Notes: generated by a model not told the origin, from the sequence alone. A DNA stretch of 64,000 bases from Natrarchaeobius oligotrophus (GCF_003841465.1 NZ_REFZ01000002.1:310001-374000), one strand, 5' to 3'. Shown: positions 15,443 through 25,352, counted from the stretch's first letter. Program-made: numbers and translations.

Positions 15443-17148
15443 CGGTGGTCCCTCCATTCGTTCGCTCGTTCCGGTCTCGACGGATACATCCAGTACGATC
15501 GATCGCCGTCTCTGACATCTTCGGGCAGCGGCGCACCCTGGAAGAACGTTCCCTTCACCCAGCCCTTGTTCGCCGGGTGGGCTTTCTGTATCCCCCAGAA
15601 CGATTTGATGAGCGAGACGAGGTGGAGGGGGATGAAATCGGCATCGAGGGGATTCCCTCGAATTTCGGCGTACGGGAGGTCGTGGACGGTTTGAACCCGC
15701 TCGACGACGTACCGGTGCTCGGGGTGATCGAAGAGGAACTCCCCGACGGTCGTCGACGGGGCGGACGCCCGAAGATCGTCCTCGAGTCGCTGTACCCGAA
15801 GCGCGATATCGATCGGGCGGGAGTATTCTTCAGCGTCGTTCTCCCCCGTTATCCCCAGACGCGGTTCTTCGCCGTTTTCGGATCGGTACCAGAAGTGGTG
15901 GGTGGCCTCCGGCCGACTCATGTCGATATTCAGCGCCCACCGGTAGTTGGAATCGAGTATCGATCGCAGGGTGGCGGTCGACATTTCCGGGACGATATCG
16001 GTCTTCTCGGAGGTGGTCAGGGTCTCCGCTAACCCCTCGCAGACGGACGGGTGAACGTCGATCAGTAACGAGTGAAGTACCTCTCGAGCTTCCGGTTTCA
16101 AATTTCGCTCCGACCAATCACACAGCTGCGCCCACGACGAGACGTCGCTCGAGCCAACGTCGTCGAGACGGTTTCGGACGTCGCGGAGCCCGCTCGCGAT
16201 TTCGGATTTGGAAAGGAAAAACTCCTTGGAGTCGCTGTCGTCTTCTTCGAACCACACTTCCGCTTTCGCCAGGAAATTTTGTAGCGTCACGACGTCCTCG
16301 CGCGACGGTTCGATGGCTTTGGCTCGAGCGAGGGCGATCTCTCTGGCTCGAAGCCAGGTGTGAACGAGCTTCGGATGATTCATCGCGAACAGCGCGACGC
16401 CCATTCCCGACGAGTTTCCCGTTCCGAGGTATCGCTTGATAGCAGGATCCAGGGTGGCCGCGTCGGAGTTGCGTTCCGCAGCGATGGTGTCAGCCAGGTC
16501 GTATCCGAAAATTCGCCACATGTACGCGGAAAACATCTGCGCCAGGTAGGGCTCTCCCAGCGGATGGTCGCTCTCGAACGATCTGAACACCTTGGTGCCG
16601 TTCAACCCGTTTCCGTAGTAGCCCGAAGATCGTATCAGATACCCTCCTTTCGCCAGAAAGTCGACGTCGGGTTGATGGCCCGCCGTCAGCGAGTCGACGA
16701 TGTGATCGAAGAAACGCGAGCTCCGGTTTCCCCTGGTCCAGATCAGCACGTCCGGAGTGGCACGCCCCGTTCTCACGTTCGGCAGCTCTTCGAACTGCCA
16801 GTCGACGAACTCGTCGCTCGGGTTTCCCTCGCAGAGAAATCCCCACATATCCCACGTGTCGGCGGTAATTCGATCCGTCTTTTCGGCTTCGCTTATCTTC
16901 TGTGAGAAGATCGGAAACGAAAATTCGTGGGACGGCGTGGAGATGCTGTACCGAGCTCGACCGTTACCCTCTTCGTCGAGGGTTACCTCCCGGAGATCGA
17001 TCTCCCACTGCTCGTCCACCATTCGCCGCATCAGTAGCCGGGCGAAGCTCAGGCGCGTGTGCTTCAATGCTCCGAGACGCTCGGGCTGCATCAGTTCCGA
17101 CGGATCGCGCAGTGAGCCTAATCGGCGTGGTACGCTCTCTTGTGCCAT
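15439..17148 (-). CDS. large conserved protein of unknown function coupled to the Ldh2/DUF3726-like gene
   Basis: This 569-residue soluble protein matches no enzyme family that I can name. Distinctive segments are GGYLIRSSGYYGNGLNGTKVF, KRYLGTGNSSGMGVALFAMNHP and a helical WLRAREIALARAKAI. From memory, the glycine-rich GTGNSSGMG and NHP motif also occurs in uncharacterised proteobacterial proteins next to DUF3726 genes; this needs a search. The ATG at 17148 follows a TATA box by 29 nt and was preferred to the GTG at 17163. The ATGA overlap with the next gene implies an obligate pair. The BCCT transporter, IclR and aldolase genes nearby suggest a catabolic role. Confidence 0.65.
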   Translation of the reverse strand: MAQESVPRRLGSLRDPSELMQPERLGALKHTRLSFARLLMRRMVDEQWEIDLREVTLDEEGNGRARYSISTPSHEFSFPIFSQKISEAEKTDRITADTWDMWGFLCEGNPSDEFVDWQFEELPNVRTGRATPDVLIWTRGNRSSRFFDHIVDSLTAGHQPDVDFLAKGGYLIRSSGYYGNGLNGTKVFRSFESDHPLGEPYLAQMFSAYMWRIFGYDLADTIAAERNSDAATLDPAIKRYLGTGNSSGMGVALFAMNHPKLVHTWLRAREIALARAKAIEPSREDVVTLQNFLAKAEVWFEEDDSDSKEFFLSKSEIASGLRDVRNRLDDVGSSDVSSWAQLCDWSERNLKPEAREVLHSLLIDVHPSVCEGLAETLTTSEKTDIVPEMSTATLRSILDSNYRWALNIDMSRPEATHHFWYRSENGEEPRLGITGENDAEEYSRPIDIALRVQRLEDDLRASAPSTTVGEFLFDHPEHRYVVERVQTVHDLPYAEIRGNPLDADFIPLHLVSLIKSFWGIQKAHPANKGWVKGTFFQGAPLPEDVRDGDRSYWMYPSRPERANEWRDHR

Positions 17149-17171
17149 CAAAAGATGATGCACAATCCAGG

Positions 17172-17182
17172 GACTAATATCT
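17172..17182 (-). promoter_or_regulatory. TATA box for the 569-residue protein
   Basis: GATATTAGTC on the minus strand is centred 29 nt before the ATG at 17148, supporting that start. Confidence 0.5.
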
Positions 17183-17917
17183 TCTGCTTCAACCCCCCGT
17201 TCGAGCGCCGAACGCGTTCAATGCGCGCGAGCGACGCTCGTAGCGGGATACTGAATCGCGTCGGACGGATCGGTCAACGTCGGAGGAAATCGGGACGCTC
17301 GGTCGCACCCGTCCGGAACGCAACGCGGCCGCATTCGAGCGACGGGTCCTCGAGAACGCACCGGTGGCGAACGGCCTTCGGGCGATCATCGACGCCGGAC
17401 GTCCTGGAGGATCCGATCGAATCCGCCGAACACGACGCTACCTCGTCCCGTCGTTCGGATTCGCTCAGCGACCGTTGACAATCGAAACGGATGTGGTCGT
17501 TCGCTGTGAGCGAATTCAGCTGGGGAGCCGCTATCGGGTTGGAATTCCCGGGAAACGCCAGCGATCGATCATCGTGTGGACAGCTAGCGGAAGACGAACG
17601 TTCGGTTCAATAACGGGTACGTTCCACGACCGGCGTGTGCGCAAATCCTCTCGCTCGGACCCACTACGGGCGAATCGCTTTACACATGTACTATCGTAAC
17701 TTTCCTCTTCGGTTCTGGCGAATTTATTACGGTCGTATGTCTGTAATTCCAGGCCGGCCCGGCTCGTTCGACGAACACCGTTCGTTCTCCATCAGAGAAC
17801 AGCAATCGGCGATCCGGTATTGGATAGCGAGCGAAACGAAAGCCTCGGGCCGCCGTACACAGGTCGTGGTGTCCCTCGAGGACGGAGGTGGAAGGCGGCG
17901 TTCGGGTTCGCGCCCGC

Positions 17918-17926
17918 AATTATTAG
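17918..17926 (+). promoter_or_regulatory. TATA box for the IclR regulator
   Basis: AATTATTAG is centred about 29 nt before the ATG at 17952, the spacing of a leaderless transcript. Confidence 0.55.
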
Positions 17927-17951
17927 TACTTCCCGCCGTATTTGATGGGGT

Positions 17952-18716
17952 ATGGCTGGGAACTCGGCGGGAGGACGCGGGGTTAAATCGGACGAAACGC
18001 TGTTCGCTATCATCGAAGCAGTTCGGGAGGCGGACGGGATCGGAGTGACCGAACTGGCGGCCAACGTGAACCTGGCGAAGAGTTCGGTTCACAAACACCT
18101 TTCGACGATGAGAGATCACGGGTTCGTCGTAAAGCGAAACGGAGAGTACCACCTCGGACTGGAATTCTTCAGTTACGGCCAGTACACGCGGACGACCCAA
18201 GACGTGTACTCGGCCGCCTTACCCGCGCTCGAGGAGATCGCTTCGGAGACCGGGGAATCGACGTGGCTGATGACGCACGAAAACGGGCAGGTGATGTACC
18301 TGGACGGGAGGGATCCGAACGACGAGATCAACGTCAACGCGCTCGTCGGTTCGTGGGAAGAGATGCACGCCAACTCGGGCGGGAAGGTGATCCTCGCTCA
18401 TCTTCGGGAGAGTGAAGTGAACGAGATCGTCGAACGCCACGGTCTCTCGGCGAAAACCGACGAGACGATCACCGACAGAGCGACCCTCGAGGAGGAACTC
18501 GAACGAGTTCGCGAGCGCGGATACGCGCTGAACCTCGGCGAAGGTCTTCGCGAGATGAACGCAGTGGCGGTTCCGCTCATCTCACAGGAGTCGGTCGAAG
18601 GGGCGCTCTCGGTTGCGGGACCGACGTATCGGGTGAAACGAGAACGGTGCGAAGGGGAACTACTCGATCGGCTCCGGGCCGCTGCGGACGATATCGGACT
18701 GAGCCTCGCGTACTAG
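17952..18716 (+). CDS. IclR family transcriptional regulator
   Basis: This 254-residue protein has an N-terminal winged HTH (GIGVTELAANVNLAKSSVHKHLSTM, about residues 33-58) and a C-terminal GAF-like effector domain with the IclR-type end EMNAVAVPLISQE. IclR proteins sense small metabolites and control neighbouring catabolic genes. It stands between the unknown/Ldh2-like pair and the BCCT transporter, which it probably regulates. It has two paralogues in this window, at 42.3 and 54.0 kb. The ATG follows a TATA box by 29 nt. Confidence 0.93.
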   Translation: MAGNSAGGRGVKSDETLFAIIEAVREADGIGVTELAANVNLAKSSVHKHLSTMRDHGFVVKRNGEYHLGLEFFSYGQYTRTTQDVYSAALPALEEIASETGESTWLMTHENGQVMYLDGRDPNDEINVNALVGSWEEMHANSGGKVILAHLRESEVNEIVERHGLSAKTDETITDRATLEEELERVRERGYALNLGEGLREMNAVAVPLISQESVEGALSVAGPTYRVKRERCEGELLDRLRAAADDIGLSLAY

Positions 18717-18982
18717 TATTCGCGGGCATGGAAGGGGCGTCTCGGCGATTCGAACGGATACGATATCTCGTTCGTTCCCGTGAGTGGTGGGATCGCCACC
18801 GGGACACCACGTCGGCCACCGAGGAACTCGTTACCCGCGAGGGAAAACGGTGCTCTCACACGCTGCGTTCCTGGAAGAAGTCGTTTCGCGGTCGGCGAAT
18901 CGTCCGTCGTCGGAAACTACCGTCGAATTAGTTCACGAACTCGGGCAATGTCGACCGGAACGGCCCGGTCCGATCGGTTTCG

Positions 18983-20872
18983 TCAATCGTCGCTCACCGC
19001 GGAGTCGTCGTCCGTGATGTCGCCGACGAGACCACCGCTGGAAGTCACGCCACCCTCACCAGCGGGATCGATCTCGATTTCGCCCCGATCGATCAGCTCC
19101 TCCCGCCGTCGCTGAAATTCGTTGGACGTCAAGATCTCGTGTTCGCGGTCGAGTCCGCGATAGATTGCGTAACACATGAATATGAGGACGACGGCGAACG
19201 GGACTCCCGTCGCGACCGAGGCAGCCTGCATTGCCGTGAGGCCGCCACCGATCAACAGCACCGCTGCGATCGCACCCTCGACGATCGCCCAGAAGATTCG
19301 TTGGGCTTTCGGAACGTCCCGTTTTCCGCCCGACGAGAGATTCTCGAGGACGAGCGAACCCGAGTCCGACGAGCAGACGAAGATGGTCATGACCAACACC
19401 GTCACGAGAACCGACGTGAGGAGTCCCAGCGGGTACTCCGAGAGCATCGCGTACATCACGGCCTCCTGACCCTGTTCGTTGAGCACGGTGAGAAGCCCGC
19501 CGGTGTCGAACTGGGCGAACAGGGCCGATCCGCCGAGCGTCGAAAACCACAGGACGCCAAAGAGCGTCGGGACGACCAGCACTCCGGCGACGAACTCGCG
19601 GATGGTTCGTCCCTTCGAAATTCGCGCGATGAACATGCCGACGAACGGGGACCAGGCGATCCACCACGCCCAGTAGAAGAACGTCCAGTTGCCGAGCCAC
19701 GTGGAAGCGTCTTCCCCCGCGAACGTTCCGGTGTACAGGCTCAACTCCACCAGCGAGGAGAGGTACGTGCCGAGGGCCGAACTGAATCCGCTCAGCAAAT
19801 AGAGCGTCGGCCCCGCAACGAGCAGGAAGGCGAGCATCGCGACCATCAGGTAGGCGTTGAGGTTGCTCAGTCGTTTCACCCCTCGTTCCAGTCCCGCCGC
19901 GACTGACGCGGTCGCGACGAGGGTGATGACCGCAATCAGGACCACGTGTGCCATCGTCGTCTCCGGAACCGTGATCCCTATCACCTCACTGGTAACGTGT
20001 GCGACGCCCGTGGTCGCCTGCTGAGCGCCGAGCCCGAGCGACGTCGCCAGGCCGAACAGCGTCGCGAACACCGCGAGGATGTCGATCACGTGGCCGGGCC
20101 AGCCGTAAATGCGCTCGCCCAGCACCGGCCAGAAGATCGAGCGAAACGTGAGCGGGAGACCGCGGTTGTAGGAGAAAAACGCGAGTCCGAGGCCGACGAG
20201 GGCGTAAATTCCCCACGGAGCGAGTCCCCAGTGGAAGAAGGTCTGGACGAGCGCGGCCTGTCCCGCTTCGGGCGTTCCGGCCTCGGTGCCGGCGAAGAAC
20301 GGCGGGACGGTCTGGAGACCCCACAGCGTTTCGGAGACGCTGAAGACGATGAGTCCGATCCCCATCCCCGCACTGAAGAGCATCGCCAGCCACGCGAAAT
20401 CGCTGAACTCCTTTTCGGCCTCGACGCCGCCGATACGTATTCTGCCGTACTTGCTGAGCGCGAAGTAGATCACGGCGAGAATAGCGCCTTTCATGGCCAG
20501 AATGAGCAGCCAGTCGAACGTGGCCGTTCCGAACGCCTGGACCGCACCGAACGCTTCGACGGCCGTCATCAACTCGCCGCCGTCCGTCCGCAGTCCGAGC
20601 AGTGAAGCGAGCGGCTGAAACAGCAGCGTCACTGCGATGAACAGACCGATGACGGCGATCGAAACTGGAAACACCACCGGATGAATGTCCAGGTACCCAC
20701 CTAGCAGTTCGAGGTTCGTGTCCCCGGCTTCGCGGTCGGTATCGGGGAAAAACAGTTCCTTCTGAAGCGATCCCGGCTCCTCGCCCGCCGCGTCCTCGTC
20801 TTCGATCTCAGTCACGGCGGTCACCCCCGTTTCGAGCGGTCGAGCGTTCGTTCGATACGGAGGGTATTTCAC
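18983..20872 (-). CDS. BCCT family transporter
   Basis: The protein has 629 residues and about 12 transmembrane segments. The BCCT signature is present: FFHWGLAPWGIYALVGLGLAFFSY at about residues 215-240, containing the conserved Trp/Gly pattern, with a second Trp-rich segment FFYWAWWIAWSPFVGMFIARI. BCCT carriers import glycine betaine, carnitine, choline and similar quaternary ammonium or zwitterionic solutes using Na+ or H+. In this setting it probably brings in a carbon/nitrogen source, not only an osmolyte. The GTG at 20872 gives the longest frame; internal GTG codons about 50 nt downstream are alternative starts. It is divergent from the DapA-family gene and convergent with iclR. Confidence 0.92.
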   Translation of the reverse strand: MKYPPYRTNARPLETGVTAVTEIEDEDAAGEEPGSLQKELFFPDTDREAGDTNLELLGGYLDIHPVVFPVSIAVIGLFIAVTLLFQPLASLLGLRTDGGELMTAVEAFGAVQAFGTATFDWLLILAMKGAILAVIYFALSKYGRIRIGGVEAEKEFSDFAWLAMLFSAGMGIGLIVFSVSETLWGLQTVPPFFAGTEAGTPEAGQAALVQTFFHWGLAPWGIYALVGLGLAFFSYNRGLPLTFRSIFWPVLGERIYGWPGHVIDILAVFATLFGLATSLGLGAQQATTGVAHVTSEVIGITVPETTMAHVVLIAVITLVATASVAAGLERGVKRLSNLNAYLMVAMLAFLLVAGPTLYLLSGFSSALGTYLSSLVELSLYTGTFAGEDASTWLGNWTFFYWAWWIAWSPFVGMFIARISKGRTIREFVAGVLVVPTLFGVLWFSTLGGSALFAQFDTGGLLTVLNEQGQEAVMYAMLSEYPLGLLTSVLVTVLVMTIFVCSSDSGSLVLENLSSGGKRDVPKAQRIFWAIVEGAIAAVLLIGGGLTAMQAASVATGVPFAVVLIFMCYAIYRGLDREHEILTSNEFQRRREELIDRGEIEIDPAGEGGVTSSGGLVGDITDDDSAVSDD

Positions 20873-21269
20873 GTGGGCGATACGGTCGCCCGCCGTTCAG
20901 CCTCCGTGACGATGCATCGGTACCGGTCCCACACACCACGTTCGGTGCGCTATTGACTGTGTTATAGGTCATCTAGCGTGTGCCACTATACTATGCACCA
21001 CGTATAAAAATTTCCCCATATTGATCATCATGCATTAGCTCGGCTACAGTTACGACCGATCCGTCCGATTTGGTGTTACGTGCGCGAGGAGCTCGGATAC
21101 GACGCTGTGGATATCTCGTTCACCGCCGAGACGAGTCGGGACGTCGCTCGGCCGAAGGCCCAAACCACTCGAGGAGCCGATCGTGCAACGCGCGTTCCGT
21201 CGAAGGAATCAGTTCGTTAAAACGTCTACCGATAGTATTTTGTGCTCATACACGCAACCGGAACACGGT
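20873..21269. other. intergenic promoter region, AT-rich
   Basis: About 400 nt separate the BCCT and DapA-family genes. The stretch 20,960-21,050 is markedly AT-rich, with TATA-like and short dyad sequences around GTGCCACTATACTATGCAC. It is a likely site for IclR control of both divergent genes. No gene is evident. Confidence 0.4.
21232..21241 (+). promoter_or_regulatory. TATA box for the DapA-family gene
   Basis: ATAGTATTTT is centred about 33 nt before the ATG at 21270. Confidence 0.45.
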
Positions 21270-22154
21270 ATGCAATCGGAACTGAGAGGGATTCTCACGC
21301 CAGTACTGACTCCCATCGAAGACGGCGCCGTCGCGATCGAACGGATAGCCGACTCCGTGAAGTTCGCTCAACGGTGTGGCTGTCACGGGATTATCGCCGC
21401 GGGAACCGGCGTACAGGAAACGGTGTCGCTCACGGTTGCGGAACGGAAGAAAGTCATCTCGAAGACGATCGACGCGACGGACGAGAGACCGGTATTGGCC
21501 GGCATCTCGCATCCCTCGTTACAGATCGCCACCGAACTCGCAACCCACGCTGCGGAGGAAGGCGCCGACGGCGTGTTGGCGATGCCCCCCTGGGGGTTCG
21601 CACCGGACGACGATGTCGTGATGTCGTACTACCGCTCGATCGACGCGTCGACGGAGCTTCCGATTTTACTGTACAACAATCCGACGGTCACCGTCGACCT
21701 CGCACCCGAGACGATGCGACGAATCGCCCGGTTGGACGGCGTGAAATACGTAAAGGAGACGTCCAGAAACTGGAAGAAGCTCGCGTGGTTGATCGAAAAC
21801 GTCGACGACGCCGGACTGGCGTCGGTCTTCGGCACGATGGACGTTCTGTTGCCCGTACTGGAGGCGGGAGGACGGGGAGCCGTCATCCCCGCTCCCGCGA
21901 ACGCTCCAGCGATGCGGGTCTACGACGCGTTCAACGAGAGCGACTCCGGGGCCGCTCTGGAGGCACAGCGGACGTTCGTGGACTTCCCGCCGGACGAGGT
22001 GTCGACCGGATTGATGCCCGCGGTCAAGGCCGCGTCGGAACTGTCGGGCGTGCCGGTCGGACCGCCCCGGCCACCCTACCAACCGGTGTCGGAGGAAGGG
22101 AAAGACGCGATATCGGAGTGGCTCGCCCGCGAAGACGTTCCGACAGTCGAGTGA
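21270..22154 (+). CDS. dihydrodipicolinate synthase/N-acetylneuraminate lyase (DapA) family protein
   Basis: This 294-residue class I aldolase-type TIM barrel has the catalytic Tyr135 in LLYNNP and the Schiff-base Lys162 in KYVKETS. The phosphate-binding-like GxGxxE motif reads GTGVQE. Members include aldolases, hydratases, dehydratases and 1-pyrroline-4-hydroxy-2-carboxylate deaminase. A biosynthetic DapA is unlikely here because the gene sits with a BCCT transporter, a phosphotriesterase-family hydrolase and an aldehyde dehydrogenase. The ATG at 21270 has a TATA box 33 nt upstream; longer in-frame readings do not resemble the family. Confidence 0.88.
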   Translation: MQSELRGILTPVLTPIEDGAVAIERIADSVKFAQRCGCHGIIAAGTGVQETVSLTVAERKKVISKTIDATDERPVLAGISHPSLQIATELATHAAEEGADGVLAMPPWGFAPDDDVVMSYYRSIDASTELPILLYNNPTVTVDLAPETMRRIARLDGVKYVKETSRNWKKLAWLIENVDDAGLASVFGTMDVLLPVLEAGGRGAVIPAPANAPAMRVYDAFNESDSGAALEAQRTFVDFPPDEVSTGLMPAVKAASELSGVPVGPPRPPYQPVSEEGKDAISEWLAREDVPTVE

Positions 22155-22453
22155 TCCCCTCGTTCGGTCGAGTATCGTCCGAATTCACCGCCGCTGGCAC
22201 GGCAGTCCAGGGCCGACGGTTGGTGAGCGGTTCCGCCGACAGCGACCGACGCCGACCCGCCATCGGTGCTCGAGCGAAGGGGACCCAAGGAGTCGCCGTA
22301 CCCGGAACTGCCAAGGCGGCGGCGCTTCTCGACGGACCGATCGACCGTCGCGTCTTCGAACGCACCTGTTGGCACAGCAGCGACGACACAGCGCTGCAGT
22401 ATCCGAGCCTCCGGACCAGTAGGTTAATGTGAAGCGTGCCGTATTACCGGAGC

Positions 22454-23590
22454 ATGGAGTCGGATGCAGGAGGCGTTATCTCGGTAGACGGTCGGATCGA
22501 CCCCGACGAGCTCGGCGTGACGATGACCCACGAACACCTCTTTACCGACCTGTCGGTGACAAAGCGCGCGATCGAGTTCGAGTCGCCGGTGAACGAGCGA
22601 CGGTCCAGGGAACCCCTCTCGCTCGAGAACCGGTGGTTCGCTCGACGAGGGGGCGGCTTTCACATGGCCGACGATCAACTCTTCCTCGATTCCCTGGACG
22701 ACGCGATCGAAGAGGTGGGCAAGTACTATCGGATGGGAGGGGACAGCATCGTCGACGTCACGCCGAAAAACTTCGGACGCGATCCGGAGGCGGTGCGCGC
22801 CGTCATGCGGGAGACGGGCGTCAACGTCGTCCACGGGACGGCCTACTACACGCAGGCGAGCCACCCCGAGGGGGTCGACGAGATGAGCGTCGACGAGATC
22901 CGAAGCGAGTTCGTCGACGACGTCGAAAACGGGATCGGGTCGTCGAACGTGCGGGCGGGTATCATCGGAGAGCTCGGCGTGTCGGGAGCGATCCACGAAA
23001 ACGAAGAAAAAGTGCTCCGCGCCGGGGCGCGGGCGGCGCTCGACACCGGGGCACCGGTGACCGTCCACCCCAACGGAAAGTCCCACCGGCGCGACGGGAC
23101 GTATCCGTCCTCGCGATGGGGCCTCGAGATTCTGGACATCCTTGAGGAGGAAGGGTTACCGGCCGAACGGGTCGTGATCGATCACATGGACCGAGCCTTT
23201 TTCGAGGGGACCGGCCTCGAGTATCAGAAGGAACTCGCCGACCGCGGCGCGTTCATCGAGTACGACGAGTGGGGAATGGAGTCGCACTTCGTCGTCGACT
23301 GGATCGACCGGGGGTACGCGCGACCGTCGAACTTACACCGGGCCGAGTGGATCACGGAACTGGTCGAGGACGGATACGCGTCGAACATCCTGTTTTCCCA
23401 CGACAGACACAGAAAATCGCAGCTGGCGAAATACGGCGGAAGGGGGTATTTCCACGTGCTCAACGACGTGGTTCCGCTCTTACTGATCGACGAACCCGGC
23501 CGCGAGTTCGGGATCACGGACGACGACGTCGAGCGGATACTGATCGAAAATCCGAAGCGGATGCTCACCTTCGCCGAGCCGGAGGTGTGA
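22454..23590 (+). CDS. phosphotriesterase-family metal-dependent hydrolase
   Basis: The protein has 378 residues. It shows the amidohydrolase-fold PTE pattern: HEH at residues 26-28, a Glu in IIGELGVSG at about residue 171 in place of the carboxylated Lys, a His in VTVHPNG, another in VVIDHMD and a terminal Asp in FSHDRH. Glu-type members include lactonases, and true phosphotriesterase activity is rare. A lactone or ester in the pathway of this island is a reasonable substrate. The ATG at 22454 follows a TTAATG-containing TATA-like element by about 27 nt, preferred to the GTG at 22436. The aldehyde dehydrogenase gene follows 83 nt later. Confidence 0.85.
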   Translation: MESDAGGVISVDGRIDPDELGVTMTHEHLFTDLSVTKRAIEFESPVNERRSREPLSLENRWFARRGGGFHMADDQLFLDSLDDAIEEVGKYYRMGGDSIVDVTPKNFGRDPEAVRAVMRETGVNVVHGTAYYTQASHPEGVDEMSVDEIRSEFVDDVENGIGSSNVRAGIIGELGVSGAIHENEEKVLRAGARAALDTGAPVTVHPNGKSHRRDGTYPSSRWGLEILDILEEEGLPAERVVIDHMDRAFFEGTGLEYQKELADRGAFIEYDEWGMESHFVVDWIDRGYARPSNLHRAEWITELVEDGYASNILFSHDRHRKSQLAKYGGRGYFHVLNDVVPLLLIDEPGREFGITDDDVERILIENPKRMLTFAEPEV

Positions 23591-23673
23591 GGACGACGCG
23601 TCCACCGTGCCGGACGACCACGACGAACGGTAGCATTAAAACCGTCGAACGCGAACTGGCGAAGGACGGTACT

Positions 23674-25182
23674 ATGTCCGAGAATCAGCCGAGCCTGGAG
23701 ACCGTAACGGACTACGACTTGCTGATCGATGGCGACCACCAAGCGTCAGCTACCGACGAGCGCATCGCGGTGAGCTTCCCCTACACCGGCGAGGAGTGGG
23801 CCACCGTCCCTCGAGGGGACCACCGGGACGTCGACCGGGCCGTCGAGGCGGCGCGACGGGCGTACGAGAACGGATGGAAGGAGACGCTCCCGAGTACGCG
23901 ACGCGATATTCTCACCGGGATCGCCGACGTGCTCGACGAACACTACGAGGAGCTCGGTCGGCTGGAAACCCTGCAAAACGGCAAGCTACTCCGCGAGATG
24001 GAGGGGCAACTGGAGAGCCTCGGCGAGTGGTATCGGTACAACGCGAGCCTGTGCGACACGCTCGAGGGAGCCGTCATCCCGGTCGAAAACAAAGACGGTG
24101 GGATGTTCAACTACACGCAGCGAGAACCCTACGGCGTCGTCGGGGCCATCACGCCGTGGAACTCGCCGCTGTTGCTCCTGTCGCTCAAACTGGCACCCGC
24201 GCTGGCCGCGGGAAACGCGTTCGTTCACAAACCGAGCGAACACACGCCGGTCAGCGCGCTCCGGTTCGGGGAACTCGTTTACGAGGAGACGGACCTCCCG
24301 GAGGGCGTCTACAACGTCGTCACCGGCGACGGAGAGGCGGGGAAGGCGGTGACGGACCACGACGGCGTCGACAAGCTCACGTTCACGGGAAGTACGGCCG
24401 TCGGCCGCCAGATCGGCAAGAAAGCCGGCGAACGGCTGATTCCCGCCTCGCTCGAACTCGGCGGAAAGAGCCCGAACGTCGTGTTCCCGGACGCGAACCT
24501 GGAGAACGCGGTTACGGGGGCGATCAAGGGGATCTTCGCCGCCACCGGCCAGACGTGCGTCGCCGGCTCCCGCGTTCTCGTCGCCGAGGAGATCTACGAC
24601 GAGTTCGTCGACAGATTCGTCTCGAGGGCGGCCGACATCGAACTCGGCGATCCGCTCGACCCCGAAACCGAGATGGGGCCCATCGCCTTCCCCGACCAGT
24701 GGGAGAAGGTCAACGAGTACGTCGATATCGGGACCTCGGAAGGGGCGACGCTCGCGTACGGCGGCGAGGAACCGGGCGATACCGCCGGCGACCTGTTCGT
24801 CCAGCCGACCATCCTCACCGACGTGGAAAACGACATGCGCGTCGCCCAGGAGGAGATATTCGGGCCGGTGGCGTCCGTGATCGCGTTCGCCGACGAGGAC
24901 GAGGCGATCCGGCTGGCGAACGATACCGAGTACGGGCTCGCCGCGGGGGTCTGGACGGAGGACATGCGGCGCGCACACCGGGTCGCCGATCGGATCGAAG
25001 CCGGCACCGTCTGCGTGAACGAGTACCGGCTCATGTCGTATCGCTCGCCGATCGGCGGCTACAAGGACAGCGGGCTCGGTCGAGAGCAGGGAAAAGCGGG
25101 CCTGGAGGAGTATCTACAGACCAAGAGCGTGTGGATGGATCTCGAGGGCGAGGTGTCCGATCCGTTCAACATGGATACCTGA
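23674..25182 (+). CDS. aldehyde dehydrogenase (NAD(P)+)
   Basis: This 502-residue ALDH superfamily protein has the Glu-containing SLELGGKSPN motif and the catalytic Cys at about residue 295 in TGQTCVAGSRV. Conserved ITPWNSP and EIFGPVASV segments are present. It should oxidise an aldehyde, possibly a semialdehyde, to the acid. It follows the phosphotriesterase-family gene by 83 nt on the same strand, so it is probably the last step of the BCCT/DapA/PTE pathway. The ATG at 23674 matches the usual N-terminus; a much longer upstream reading overlaps the previous gene and is not credible. Confidence 0.92.
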   Translation: MSENQPSLETVTDYDLLIDGDHQASATDERIAVSFPYTGEEWATVPRGDHRDVDRAVEAARRAYENGWKETLPSTRRDILTGIADVLDEHYEELGRLETLQNGKLLREMEGQLESLGEWYRYNASLCDTLEGAVIPVENKDGGMFNYTQREPYGVVGAITPWNSPLLLLSLKLAPALAAGNAFVHKPSEHTPVSALRFGELVYEETDLPEGVYNVVTGDGEAGKAVTDHDGVDKLTFTGSTAVGRQIGKKAGERLIPASLELGGKSPNVVFPDANLENAVTGAIKGIFAATGQTCVAGSRVLVAEEIYDEFVDRFVSRAADIELGDPLDPETEMGPIAFPDQWEKVNEYVDIGTSEGATLAYGGEEPGDTAGDLFVQPTILTDVENDMRVAQEEIFGPVASVIAFADEDEAIRLANDTEYGLAAGVWTEDMRRAHRVADRIEAGTVCVNEYRLMSYRSPIGGYKDSGLGREQGKAGLEEYLQTKSVWMDLEGEVSDPFNMDT

Positions 25183-25352
25183 CCGAAAACGGGTGAAATC
25201 GCGGACGAACGGTCAGCGAAGCGAACTCGCGGTTCGGACGTCGATCGATCGAGGATCCGCGGACGCGAGAACGATATTTCACCACGGAAACCCGCCGGAG
25301 GTGGGCGGCACGTCCCGACGCGGCGATCCGCACACTGTCTCGAGTCCGTCGT

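Larger units (their letters stand above)
17149..17951. other. long intergenic region between divergent genes
   Basis: About 800 nt separate the unknown protein (minus) and the IclR regulator (plus). TATA boxes are visible at both ends. The middle holds only short, composition-driven open frames and no RNA gene that I can recognise. It may contain operators for the IclR protein. Confidence 0.5.

Noticed and set aside
21270-22154. Calling the DapA-family gene a lysine-biosynthetic dapA
   Set aside because: Its neighbours are a transporter, a hydrolase and an aldehyde dehydrogenase, so a catabolic lyase/deaminase is more likely.
22454-23590. Calling the PTE-family protein a true phosphotriesterase
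   Set aside because: A Glu stands where phosphotriesterase has a carboxylated Lys, and the context suggests a lactone or ester substrate.
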